This document shows, piece after piece, positions 23,901 to 34,688 of a stretch of 64,000 nucleotides of DNA. The stretch is from NCBI RefSeq assembly GCF_042100115.1, contig NC_091276.1:1426001-1490000 (forward strand), read 5' to 3'. The stretch comes from Alternaria dauci. Its lineage: Eukaryota > Ascomycota > Dothideomycetes > Pleosporales > Pleosporaceae. The notes beneath the pieces were generated by a model. That model had not been told where the DNA came from. It saw only the letters and a program-made list of their open reading frames with translations, and made no database searches. Position numbers and translations under genes: made by a program. How positions within the stretch are numbered: the first letter of the stretch is position 1; every line of letters begins with the position of its first letter.

Positions 23901-24658
23901 CTGGCGATGAAGATGAAGATTCTGACGATGATGAGCCTATGAAACAAACATCTTCGGACGAGGAGGAAGAGCAGATTGTGGTCACACGGCAGGAAGATGA
24001 ACGCGACCCAGAAGCTGATGCTGAGTTCGACCGTGAGCTTGCTAAGCTTATGTCGGAAAGTGCAGAGTCTCGCAAGCATGACCGGAAACCTGTCTTCGAC
24101 GTGCCGCTTCCAATGCGTCGCGCCCGCGAGGCTCCGGTGAACGCCGAAGACATTGGTACCGAAACACCTGTTCCAGTCGCACCGGTTCCGTCGCAGACGA
24201 TGAAGTTCTCGCTGCTCAGCAAGCGTGGCAACAGAACGCAGACTCGATCTATTGACCTGCCCTCTGACTCAACCTTTGCTGTCGCTATGCGTAACAAGCA
24301 GCAAGCAGACACAGAAGAACGACAGCGAATCAAGAGCCTCGTTTTGAACTACAACGAAGCTCGCGACGATGCTGACGACACAACTGGTGATTCACCATTT
24401 CATTATACCCTTTCGCCTAATACCAATAGAATACGTACTGAAACTCCTCAAGGTCTGGACAAGACTCCGAACCCGTACGCGCAGCCGCGCCTTGATAAAG
24501 CTGGTGCAAATCGCAGCAATCAGCGTGCAAGGAAGCTACAGCTATCAGATGTCAATTGGTATGACTCCCAACCCTCTCTTCGGCAGAGTCGCCCTGGGTC
24601 TGGTGCAACGTCTGCTTCAATGCATACGCCGCTTCCGGTGTTTACATCGAAGCGTTAA
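20951..24658 (+). CDS. nmd2: Nonsense-mediated mRNA decay factor Upf2/Nmd2
   Basis: Upf2 bridges Upf1 and Upf3 in nonsense-mediated decay. The gene has two tiny first exons: 20951-20969 (19 nt), 21017-21061 (45 nt) and 21117-24658. Splicing gives the family N-terminus with the LRELNIRAWDGD segment and joins ASLDSSMKKNTAFIKRLR in frame; the product is 1201 residues. Three MIF4G-type helical regions lie at about 22-290, 468-660 and 672-880. A highly acidic Asp/Glu tract follows at about 918-985, then the C-terminal Upf1-binding region with the EFDRELAKLM segment. An ATG at 21050 opens a longer frame only if intron 2 is retained, so it was not used as the start. Retention of either intron creates an early stop in the main frame. 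Confidence 0.96.
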
Positions 24659-25610
24659 GACGAGGCGCGAGCCCAGGCTTCTCACAAGCTCTACAACGCT
24701 TGCAGTCGACATTGATCATCCGCGACCATTTCGGAAGCGCTCTTCATCTTCACGAGGCTAACCACGAGGCCCTTTGTGGGCGACTGATTGTCTAGGACAT
24801 GATTATCATCTACGATGCTGCAGCTAGCATCCAATACGAACGACACAGAAGCTCACTATGCTTACAACTGCTACTTCGACAGTATGCCATCAGCGGTAGG
24901 TAATACACAAGGACAAGCATCCGTCCCAGTATCGAAGCTCCATCCTCCGAGCGAAGAGATAGCTTTGACCACCTGGAAATATTCTAGTTGGCGCGAGAGC
25001 ACCACTGGAGCATGTGAGTATGCTACGCCGAGATGTGGATATTCCAGCGATGAAGTTTGCGACAGGCGATGCTCGAGCCGGGGGATGAGCGATGATGGAT
25101 CAGCGTCGGTCTACATGCCTATTAAATGACATGTCGTGTCTTGCCTACTGCATATGGCAGGATAAGGGACGTGACCGCTCTGCGCGGCAGAAATGAGCGC
25201 TTCACTGGCAGTACATCACAAAAAAATGTTCGTCTCTATCGCAGTTAAAACAATAACCGTCCCCATCCGTGCCTTTCTAATCCCTTTCGTGTGCTGTAAG
25301 ATTCGCTGCATGTTTGCTTCTTCTTCTTCTTCTTCTTCTTCTTCTTGAATGCATCCGATTACCCGTTAGATTACAGATAGTATGCACGCTCGTAGATAAC
25401 AGTGAACAAGCGACGACGTCCAAGACGTTAGCGTGCACGATCGGTGCGGCGCGCTAGCGAAGCGCGTACCTTGCAGGACCATCTACGTCACTGAAAACAA
25501 AAGGTCAAAACCGCGCAGATACCCCATCAAACCCTTCATCGCAGGTCAATTAACCTGGTGTACTAATCGACTCGCGACAACCTTCCACAATCGCTCGTGT
25601 GACAAGTCTA
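24659..25610. other. Intergenic: UPF2 3' flank and phosphatase promoter
   Basis: This 952 bp region carries no recognisable gene. Its only clear structure is a (CTT)10 microsatellite at 25317-25346. A 104-codon open frame at 24815-25129 has no family resemblance. Confidence 0.6.
25317..25346. repeat. (CTT)10 microsatellite
   Basis: There are ten perfect CTT trinucleotide units, 265 bp upstream of the phosphatase start. It is a pyrimidine tract on the coding strand and may influence promoter activity, or it may be a neutral length-variable marker. Confidence 0.95.
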
Positions 25611-27074
25611 ATGTCTAATATGCTGTCTCTTGCGCTCGCACTGACAGGATCAGCCTCGGCTTTAACATTGCCGACGTTCCTCCAAAGCCAGGGTCAAGGT
25701 CAATCACCACTCCGGCCGCTGGACCATTCGCAGAACTACAAGTTTGATCCTTTGTTGCATCTGCCTGGCATCTCGCCGTATTTTGACGCAGTCGGTGTGT
25801 ACCATCCTCACAAGCTGTAGAGAAAGCCGAATCTGACTCCGTCCACAGGTTTTGGTCTCGAGCACCGACCTCCCATCGGCTGCAACGTCACCGCCGCATC
25901 GTACATCATCCGCCACGGTGCCATCTACTCCAACGACGCCGAATACGAAGAATACATCAAGCCTTTCCTCTGGAAGCTCGAACAACATCGTCAAGGATGG
26001 ACTGGCCCACTAGCTTTTATGGAGAAGTGGCAGTCCCCAATCTTGGAAGACAGGTTGGAGGAATTGACGCCCTCTGGCGCTGTGGATGCTGAGCTGGTAG
26101 GCAAGCATCTGTTGCAACGATACCATCACCTCGTCCCAGACACGAAAAGGATATTGGCAGACAAGAAGAGCAGGACGTTTGACACGGCTGAGTACCTTAT
26201 CAAGGCGTTCCCGCAAAGGGACGATATTGAGATTGTCAGGATTGTCGAAAACACAAACGGAAGCATGGAGAGTTTGATTCCGCACAAGTCGTGCAAGAAC
26301 TTCTCCAAGAAGCCTGGCGAGAAGCAGCAGAAGAAGGTCATTGATCTCTATGGTGCTAGCGTCGCGCACCGCCTTTCGCCTTACACACCGTTCAAGTTTG
26401 AGCCCAAGGATGTTGTCGGCTTCCAGATGCTGTGTGGTTACGAGTCTGCCATCAAGGGCGAGCGAAGCCCCATCTGCGAGCAATTCACAGACTCGGAATG
26501 GATGGCGTACGAGTACGCATGGGACCTGAAATATGCCTACATGGTCGGTCCCCTCAACCCTCTCTCCCCTTACCTCGGTTTTCCGTGGCTCCAGACGCAA
26601 TCCGAACTCTTCGCACACATCGAAGAGCATGACACACCCGGCGGTAGCTGGCCCGATCAGCAGCGCTTTTTCCTCGGTTTCACTCATCGCGAAGTCCCGC
26701 CTTTCATCGCCACCGCTCTCGGTTTGTTCAACAGCTCTTCCGACGCCGCAGAGCAGTTCCCTACTGACCACATCAACTGGACGCGCGCATGGAAGATGAG
26801 CGATCTGATTCCCTTCCTTGGCCACGTTGGCATGGAAAAGATGACATGTGAGCGCGGTGGCATTCACGGCGATGAGCCAGGCACCTATGTGAGGTTCATT
26901 GCCAACTCTGCACCAAGGCCGATTCCTGATTGCCAGGATGGACCCGGTGCGAGTTGCGAGTTTGGAATGTTTAGAAAGATTATTGGAGAGGGCGCAAAGG
27001 CTCACGAGGACTTCCACAAAGTTTGCGACAAGAAGAAATGCAAGGACGCTACTTGTGTAGGGGAGGAGGCATAG
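25611..27074 (+). CDS. Secreted histidine-phosphatase superfamily protein (acid phosphatase/phytase-like)
   Basis: The product is 469 residues from exons 25611-25794 and 25849-27074, joined across a 54 bp intron (GTGTGT...CAG, phase 1). The start at 25611 gives a hydrophobic signal peptide ending near the SASA segment at residues 14-17, so the protein is probably secreted; another in-frame ATG three codons on is possible. The phospho-acceptor motif is RHG at residues 83-85. It continues AIYSND instead of the classical RxP of acid phosphatases. The C-terminal proton donor region reads GHVGME (His387, Glu391) rather than the classical HD. Cysteines are frequent near the end, consistent with disulfides in a secreted enzyme. 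The substrate cannot be deduced; phosphate scavenging is a guess from the superfamily. Confidence 0.85.
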
Positions 27075-27778
27075 AGATTGTGTTCTGCATCGACCCTTGG
27101 AGGACACACCGTTTATATGTATATATCAATCACTCTTGGAGCTCGCATTACTGATTGTAGTCACTTTCAGGAAGAATTCAACTAATCACCTTCTTTCCCT
27201 TCCTCTTCGTCAAGTTCCATAATGTTCAGAATCAACGCCTCAATCTTCCTCTGAGCATATTGTGTTCAGCAATGCACTGGTTAGCCCTGCTTATTATAAT
27301 CGTCACATCAATGTTTTCACAGTCAAGAAGCTGGGTACATTCCTTCCATCCAGAATTATCGTTACGCTGCGCTATCTATAAACGCTTACCAAAAATCGCA
27401 AAATGGCATGATGCCGCTGGGGATCGATAAACCTTCCCACATGCAAGGGATGACACATACAGCCTAAACATGGCCAAGACTGGTCACAGATTGTGCTTCC
27501 CACCGAAACACATTCGTTCCCGTATCCCCGTACGATAGCCATGCGGCTGTTCTCGATACATCTGTACGATTCGAGTATGCTGTTTCGCAGTAATCGTATA
27601 CGGTCGTGCAATCACAAAGTCTAGCAGAAGATGCCCCAAGCAATCTCGCAGGGTTTCGTGCTCATCGTCGTTTGTCAATCGAAATCGTACTTTGGTCTCA
27701 GGGTGTAAGGGTCAGCATTCGCTGTTGAGCTTGTGCTTTGGCCAGTCGTAACCAGTTTGATCCCACGACTGCTTCACG
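27075..27778. other. Convergent 3' flanks
   Basis: This is the 704 bp between the phosphatase and the Kre6/Skn1-type gene. No coding sequence was recognised. Confidence 0.6.
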
Positions 27779-30121
27779 TTAGTTGTCTGGCTGTACAAAA
27801 GCAAGGCAGACGTGTACAGTAAAGTTAGGATTGTTGTAAGCTCTCGGATGCTTTTTGATATAATCTGTAGTCTCGAAGCCTGGGGGATCGCACGTAACCA
27901 TCTCCTCGCCTTTCTTCTGGTACCACCTCACGTAGTCGAAACGTACGGTAGTCGGAAATACCAGATTCTTCCAGTCGATCCAGGTCCATGAATTACTGAG
28001 ACCCATGTTGAGAATGATTGATAATGGTTCCTGCGCGATTTGGCGGGCCTGTATGTTGCCGTTTGGTCCTACAGCGCGCCCGTCCAGGATGAACATTGTT
28101 TGGTCACCCACTTTCCAGGATATATAAGCATCTTTGCCCTCTCCTGGAACATACTCGAACGAGAATCGCTGATACTGTTTGTTGTCGAACCAATTTTTGT
28201 TTAGTATTGTCGTGGCAGAAATGGCCTGTTGGAAGGCTCCGCCAGTGTATGTGTTGATTCCGCTGTAACGAAGGTCCGGAAACGCCGTGTAGTTGTAATT
28301 CGGATAGTACCAGATATCAAACGGTGCAACTTGGTAGCTCTGCGTCGCTATCGGTAGACCATTCGGACCAGGATAGCCTGATGTGGCACCCACCTCAATG
28401 ATATCAATCTCTGGCGCTCCTCTTCCCGTCCCGGGCGTTGGATGATCCTCACCAGGGCAAGTGCACGAATTCAGCCGTTGTCCGGGCAAGTGAGACAGGC
28501 CGTCAGGGCTAGATTGGTTGGGTGTGATACCAACGTCGCAAGCCTGGTAAGTGTAGGGCCACAGCCCGTCGGTTGTACTCAAGTAGCCTGGTCGGCCAAG
28601 GTTGCCCATCGTCCATGCACCAGGCCAAAGTCCTTGAACGCCGGCTGGACCTGGTAGTGATACAGAGACTTCGAAGATGCCGCCTTTGAAGCACACCTGG
28701 TTCCAACTGTTCAGCATACCCGACCGGAACTTGAGGCCATGGTTGAAGAACTCTTCTAAGCGCAGCTGAAGTGTGCCGTCATGGGTGGTGACAGCATCCG
28801 GGTCATACCATTCAATATCCTGCGTTGCGCCATACCACACGTTGGGTGCATAGAAGTAAGGGTCGTCTCCTTCGTAGAATGTACGATTGTTGTCGTTGAA
28901 CTCGTCGCTGAAAACCAGGACATAATCGTCGCCGAACTCTCCAGTCCTTGTGTGTACGGATTCGGGTGTATCCGGATCAATCAGGCCCCTACGTATGTTT
29001 TCCAGTAGTGGATACCTTTTGTTGTTGACCGTTGCCCAGATTTGGGGTCTCCATGGGTTAGGAAACATGCTCAGCGGCATGCCGTAGGCTGAATTATAAT
29101 CGATGATACCTACTGCCGAAAGTACTGGAAGTCCGACGAATATCAATAGCAGCCCGCATATCATAAACACTAAGCCGATGGTGGACATGATGCTGTCTCT
29201 TGTAAAGTGGTCCCGTATCCTGGGCTTGAACTTGATGTCATCATCATCGCGAGGCATGTGCATCTCATCGTCAGCTTCCTCTTGATCGCATATCAGTGGC
29301 CAAGAAGCCATGCCCTTTTCCTCATATGGCGCTGTCAATCTATCGTCAACAAAGGAAACATTCTTCTTTGTGTCGTACAGGTCATGGACGTTCTCGTTGA
29401 GACCCGTCGCAGAGTCATTGGGCGTAAGAAACGGATTACTCAGTGGTAAGCCCGGTGGCGGCGTGGTGGTGCGCGACTCCACGCCCAGTCTCCCGTAAGA
29501 CCGCCGTTCTGACAAGGAAGTCCTCCGACTGCGGCTCGGGGTGCTGGCGGCGTCTGAGAAAGGATTGAAATAGCGAGTATAGTCGGTGCCCAAATCTTGT
29601 AATGTGAGTGGGGTGCCAGGAGAGCGAGTCGCTTGGCGTGATAAGTCTGTCGTGCTCCTCGCCCTGGGCGTTCTCAGGTGAGACCGGGGCGGAAGACGCA
29701 AGTGTAGCCGGCCTGTCGTGGTGCGCGACCGGTTCTCCTTTGTCCGTGTCTCATCACTTGAGGGCATTTCGTTTCCTTCTGAACTTCCATGGCTCACTGA
29801 TCTGGAGTTTGCAAGCGGCGAAGGGACGATGGGCGCGAAGGGCAATGGCGAGGAGGCACGCTCTGCCGACGGAAGGGTGGCGAATTCGAAGCCGTCCTGA
29901 TCAGAAGCCGAGCTTTGACTGCCGCTCGACTGGCTAATCAAGTGCTTTTGGGCTGCCTCTGTTTGCCCGGACATACCCTCTGTGTCAGTGTCATGGGGAG
30001 ATGCAATTTCCCGCTCTACGCCTGAGCTCGACGACGACCGTCTGGGCTGCTCATGCCCATTCTGCGGCGGTTCTGAGTATTCCGAGGACGTATGCGAGGC
30101 GATTCTCGGTATGAACGCCAT
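27779..30121 (-). CDS. Kre6/Skn1-type beta-glucan synthesis-associated protein (GH16 fold)
   Basis: This is a type II membrane protein of the secretory pathway needed for beta-1,6-glucan assembly in the fungal wall. It is a single exon of 780 residues. Residues 1-311 form a Ser/Thr/Arg-rich, probably disordered cytosolic tail. One membrane anchor spans about 312-336. The lumenal part has the family segments YNSAYGMPLSMF and VLVFSDEFN, followed by a GH16-like domain with the catalytic-type motif EIDIIE (Glu571, Asp573, Glu576). The family is GH16-like in fold, but its activity is debated and may be transglycosylation rather than hydrolysis. Kre6 and Skn1 are not separated by what is visible here. 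Confidence 0.94.
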   Translation of the reverse strand: MAFIPRIASHTSSEYSEPPQNGHEQPRRSSSSSGVEREIASPHDTDTEGMSGQTEAAQKHLISQSSGSQSSASDQDGFEFATLPSAERASSPLPFAPIVPSPLANSRSVSHGSSEGNEMPSSDETRTKENRSRTTTGRLHLRLPPRSHLRTPRARSTTDLSRQATRSPGTPLTLQDLGTDYTRYFNPFSDAASTPSRSRRTSLSERRSYGRLGVESRTTTPPPGLPLSNPFLTPNDSATGLNENVHDLYDTKKNVSFVDDRLTAPYEEKGMASWPLICDQEEADDEMHMPRDDDDIKFKPRIRDHFTRDSIMSTIGLVFMICGLLLIFVGLPVLSAVGIIDYNSAYGMPLSMFPNPWRPQIWATVNNKRYPLLENIRRGLIDPDTPESVHTRTGEFGDDYVLVFSDEFNDNNRTFYEGDDPYFYAPNVWYGATQDIEWYDPDAVTTHDGTLQLRLEEFFNHGLKFRSGMLNSWNQVCFKGGIFEVSVSLPGPAGVQGLWPGAWTMGNLGRPGYLSTTDGLWPYTYQACDVGITPNQSSPDGLSHLPGQRLNSCTCPGEDHPTPGTGRGAPEIDIIEVGATSGYPGPNGLPIATQSYQVAPFDIWYYPNYNYTAFPDLRYSGINTYTGGAFQQAISATTILNKNWFDNKQYQRFSFEYVPGEGKDAYISWKVGDQTMFILDGRAVGPNGNIQARQIAQEPLSIILNMGLSNSWTWIDWKNLVFPTTVRFDYVRWYQKKGEEMVTCDPPGFETTDYIKKHPRAYNNPNFTVHVCLAFVQPDN

Positions 30122-31086
30122 GGCTCCCGCTCCCTTGGGCTATTAGCGACCAAACGGTGTATGCGCCGGCGGTTTGCCTCACAGCCGGCCCTATGTCGTG
30201 CAGCTCACACCAGCTGCGACGCCGCTGGTAGTGGTCTTGTCGGCGGAACGTTGTGTTATGTCTCGTACAGAATGTGCGAGCGGAAGATATCCGGGGGCTA
30301 AGAGCTGCAAGCGTGTGTTGCCTGACGTTGAAGGGCACGTTGCTGGTCGGAGAGCCTTGACGTGGTGGGACGTGGGAGGAGTCGGGGGTGGATATGGCAC
30401 CTGTAAGTGGGCAACACAGAGTGCGGGGTGCTCGCAGGAGGGAAAGTGGTGAATGCAGGCGAAATAACTTCCAAGGGGCCCCGTGGTAGCGACAGTGAGT
30501 AGCGATGTTGGCCTGGCAAGCGCGTTGATTGTTTGAGAGTGGGAAGACGAGCCTGATAGCAGCTTTGATGGTGAAGGCGAGTTGACGACCACACGGCCAA
30601 TCACAGCTTCCTCCACGGTAACAAACAGGTAGCTGTCGCCGTCCGGAAGATAAGCAGGAACCGTTGTCTGCGCCTGTGCTGTGTTGCGCTTCGGACTCTC
30701 CTCATGCCTTCACCACACCCGAACCGCTGCTGGCACAACTCTGCTGTTTAGGGTTGAAAAGGTGCCGTCACCGTCGCGACCGGCGAAGACAGCCCAATTC
30801 ATGATGTATTCGACTCGCATGTTGTACTCTGTTCCGGTTGCTCGAACCGTGCAAGGTACGATAGTCCAGTAGCGTGCTTACCTCATGACAGCCCTGATCC
30901 ACTATCCTCGACACATACAGCCTCTGTGGTTACTCGAGACGTTACACAACAACGATGTGCTTGGACAATAGGTACGAGGCGGCCCGTACGTGCATTCTCC
31001 TCCTGATAAGCCGCAAACATGCCAAGCCCGCGTGTAGCACGATACCGCAAAACGTGCACGCTGTGCGGGTACACATTTCCAAGATA
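30122..31086. other. Intergenic: Kre6-like promoter and TPK 3' flank
   Basis: This 965 bp region lies upstream of the Kre6/Skn1-type gene and downstream of the thiamine pyrophosphokinase gene. No gene, repeat or recognisable regulatory site was found. Confidence 0.55.
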
Positions 31087-31919
31087 TCACAAAGGCGCTG
31101 TTTCTATCGTGAACAGTATCGGCGCATCCGTCTCGACTCTTACATCGTTCGCTTTGACGTGGTTGCTGGTACTGACCTGGCCACCCATCTGCGTGTTCCA
31201 CTCCTTGACATCCCACTCCAGCCCTTGGGTAGAGATAACCGCCGGCCCATATATAGGAAGAAGCCCTACGTTCTCCGTGAAAGTGCCACTTTCTTGCATC
31301 CCTCTCAGCAGAGTCTCTCCGCCCCTCAGCACAAAACTCAGACTCGACTCAGAGAACAGCCATAAACGGAGGTCGGTATGTTGAGTCTCTTCCCTGTACA
31401 TTTCGTTCAAGAGTCCAAGCCCCTGGTCAACCCTCCCACCCAGGGTACCAAGAACAATGACATCCCGTACCGTTGAGCAAGGAAGACGCGACGATATTCT
31501 CTGCATGCATTTCCCAAAATCTGTGCTGTACTGGTCACGGTCTCGTAACACAGGAACACCTCGTGCTTCGTAGTAATCACGCACATCATCGCGTAACGAG
31601 TCCAAGTCCCCATGAATCATATCGGGTAGCTACAAACGTCAGCGGCTAACATCAACATCAAGCATCACAACTCTACTCTACTCACGTATTGTTCGCGCTG
31701 CTCGATCAAATCGTCTTTCAGCATATCGAAAAGTCTATTGGCGCCGCCATCGGCACATATACGATAACCAGTGTGCTTCCAAAGACGTAAGAACGCAGTG
31801 AAGTGGGCTATTGGCTGATTCAAGATGAGAAGGTCAGGAGGGGTTGACGTTTTCTCGGGGTGGGCGCTTTCCGCGAGAAATCTAGCAGGGTACAACTCGC
31901 TGATTCCACGTTCTGCCAT
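31087..31919 (-). CDS. Thiamine pyrophosphokinase (Thi80-like)
   Basis: This enzyme transfers a pyrophosphate group from ATP to thiamine, making the cofactor thiamine diphosphate. Exons are 31686-31919 and 31087-31629, with a 56 bp intron (GTGAGT...TAG, phase 0); the product is 258 residues. Family motifs are ICADGGANRLFD at about 54-65, GDLDS at about 85-89 and DQYSTDFGK from about 110. The C-terminal half has the LGTLGGRVDQ segment of the substrate-binding domain. The open frame extends upstream only to a TTG, so the ATG at 31919 was chosen. A TTTTTTTAG sequence just upstream could be the acceptor of an intron in the leader. Confidence 0.92.
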
Positions 31920-33614
31920 GCTCTTTATGTCTCTGAGATGCCTAAAAAAACGATATAGCAAAGCAGACGATGGTGTCAATGAAGCATTTGATGAGATTGG
32001 TTGAAGCTGCGGATCCTGGACGATGTGCGCGATGCGAAGGCAGGTGCGACGCAGATGTGCCCGATCGACTAAGCTATAAACGTGCTAGTCTCTCCTCACA
32101 CCTTGCAGATGATGTTTGTTAGCTCACTGCTCGAATCCTCTACCACGAAAGCATCCACGTCTATAATTACACCCAGGGGTCTTGGGTACTGCTCACAAAC
32201 GGATTCCTGAACGTCCATCGTTCTGAATAAATCGATCTTTACTCGCAGCAACCCTCATCATAGTTGGCTGGGGGACGAATCTGCGATCCTGTTGATGCTG
32301 TTTCCCAACCGGGATCGTGTATTAACGTCAATTGCGGATCGACGAAGTGTCTACATGTCACCACTACGCAATCCGTTAATGTGAACCTGTTGTTGCCTGG
32401 CGTGTCTCCTACAGCTGTTGAGCTGGTGTCAAAAACGCCCCACGCGCCGTTCAGGAAATGATGTGGAGCGCCAAACCTCCCGCTTGCGCCGTGGTCAGGG
32501 TAAAACAGCATACGTTGCCATCATGCCCATCAGCATCGTCGCCGACATCGCCCCTCCACGAAGAAAACGCCTGCGAGATTCCGCCACACTGAGCGTCTTT
32601 AGACCGACATGGCCCCGCTCCACACGAAGCAGGGGCCTGACGGTCTACCTAGGTAACCTTACCACAATGCGCCACCTCTCATAGTCCGCTCGCATCATCA
32701 GCATGAATCTACAACGATAGCCTTGTACGAGGCACTACAACGCCTCACCACCAACCTTCCAGCCCTGGTCTGCATCCATTCTCTTTAAAGCGTCTGCAAA
32801 ACTAGGTGCATTGCGTCTGAACTGGGATGTCGCTGATCATGTTCTTGATGCTCTGAAAACGAGAGTCTGTTGCGTTCGATCTTGTTTAAATTCGATTCAC
32901 ATGTGCTTACTGACTTCCAGTCAATCCCTACGGTCGAACAATATGCAAGACCCTAGAGCAACGAATCGCACTCGGTCCGCTTTCAAGATGGAGTACGCAA
33001 TCAGCCAACCACCTGGACTGGCTCGGCTTGGGCCACACCACACGTCGTGTACGCTCTGTCATCGTGAACATGCCGAAACCCAACCACGCGGGTCCTGTCA
33101 GCACGCAGAACACCCTTGTTGCTATCCACGCACTGAGGCACTATCTACTACAACTACGCGTTCAAAGCACGTCCGCGGTGGCGTATCTTGCTAGCCATTC
33201 TCAGCAGCCACATCTAACTAAACTACTCCAAGATACCCTGGCTCAGCTTCCAGCCCTGTGGACAACGCCTCATCGATACTGGGACGAGCCCTCTGCTCTG
33301 CAGGATTCTTGGCAGAGATATCCTAGTCCCAAGCTTAGCATCACGCAAACCAGATATCATAGACGATCAGCTGTTGAGTGAAACTCTTGGTCCTGGTTAA
33401 TTCCCGACTCTCTCAAGGGAACGAGTGCAACACGACTCAGTTCACAGCCTCTGAACGACTCCTGAGCTTCGTCATGTTTGGCCAAAAACACCTACACATT
33501 TGATCGATTGATCGTCCTCTTCCAGGGTTGACTCGAAGCGTACTGAGACACGAGTGGATCACATGCGACATACATCAGCTCAACTTCTCCTATCGAGCCA
33601 AACGTTCGAACGCG
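31920..33614. other. Gene-free left part of the island
   Basis: This 1.7 kb region lies between thiamine pyrophosphokinase and the Zn2Cys6 regulator. Several short open frames occur on both strands, none with a recognisable domain or splice structure. No transposon ends or long repeats were seen. Confidence 0.5.
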
Positions 33615-34688
33615 ATGGACGCAATGACCTCCAATCTTCCAAGAGGCGCATCTTGTCACGTACCTACGCAGTCTCCGCAACACAACCCGTACGCTAGGAT
33701 GCCGTCGAGAAGAGCAATCGCATGCGTTACATGCGCTAAAGCAAAGACCAAGTGCAATAAAGCTGTATGTGAGCATCACGTAAATTTGGGCTGGCCAGAT
33801 CTTTCCAACGCTGACATTTCGTAGTTGCCTTCCTGCTCTCGCTGCATTACTAAAAATATCAAATGTCAACCGAGATCGACTCGTCGCACATCGGATAACC
33901 ACGGTCGTTCAAACGTCAAGAAACTACCTAGGTTACCGAGGAGACATCGTGCTACCAAAGTTGTCTCATATCCACATTCACACGTCCCATCTGTTAGCTT
34001 GCCGACTTCCCGAGAGCCTGGGACTGCCTACAACACATCATATGTTCATACCGACAGTGCCGCAAAACCTAGTGGTCAGGACTCAAGACTTCTGGGCTAT
34101 CCTCTGCTAGCCCAAATCCCGCCGCAAGGGCCATCAGCCTCTAATGACTACTATGCGCATGCAAAAAGCCCCGAGTGCGACTTGAGCATCTTCACGCGGC
34201 CTGGAGAAGCAGAGCACTATCTCCACCTCGGCGCTATATCACCACAGACACCAAGCCCTATCACTCTACACGAGCACGTGTCCGTATTGCATGATTCGGA
34301 TCATTATCTCTATCATAGTTCGTGGCCTAATGAAGTACACATGTCAGACGAAGTTGGTTTCGAGACCAGTGTTACTGGTTTCCCGCCAGAGATGTGGGCT
34401 TTACCAGAATCGGCGACTATGGTGCCAACAGCGCAGATACCATGGTCCCTCTATGACATCCCGGATCTACCGCAGTACAAGGTAGACGGACCTGCATCAT
34501 ATTTCGGCGGAATGACCTCTTCAGCTCATTACCAGTTCAGGAATGACTTGGTTCCAATTCGACCCGAAACAACGTTTTACGGACCTGCTGTAACTGACAT
34601 GAGCGTCGTCACGTCAGCACCGTTCATGTACGGCTTGAACCCAGCGACAAACTGTGTGCCAGTCTGGGAGGTTCCATCCATGCAATAG
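33615..34688 (+). CDS. Small Zn2Cys6 transcription factor
   Basis: This is a predicted nuclear DNA-binding regulator of 337 residues from exons 33615-33764 and 33825-34688. The 60 bp intron (GTATGT...TAG, phase 0) interrupts the zinc cluster. The cluster has cysteines at 37, 40, 47, 54, 57 and 64, spaced C-x2-C-x6-C-x6-C-x2-C-x6-C and followed by basic residues. That x6 middle spacing also occurs in AflR-like pathway regulators. The rest is polar and rich in Pro, Ser, Tyr and His, with no visible fungal_trans middle homology domain. The start at 33615 is the first ATG; the frame upstream begins with TTG. No biosynthetic genes lie beside it, so its targets are unknown. Confidence 0.8.

Noticed and set aside
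24815..25129. Open frame of 104 codons downstream of UPF2
   Set aside because: No family resemblance or promoter context; probably 3' UTR or spacer.
26010..27107. Minus-strand open frame of 365 codons opposite the phosphatase
   Set aside because: It is fully antisense to a well-supported exon, has no recognisable domain, and follows the third-position composition of the sense gene.
32120..32160. A T-loop-like CTCGAATCC, considered as part of a tRNA gene
   Set aside because: No matching acceptor stem, D-arm or anticodon arm could be folded around it.
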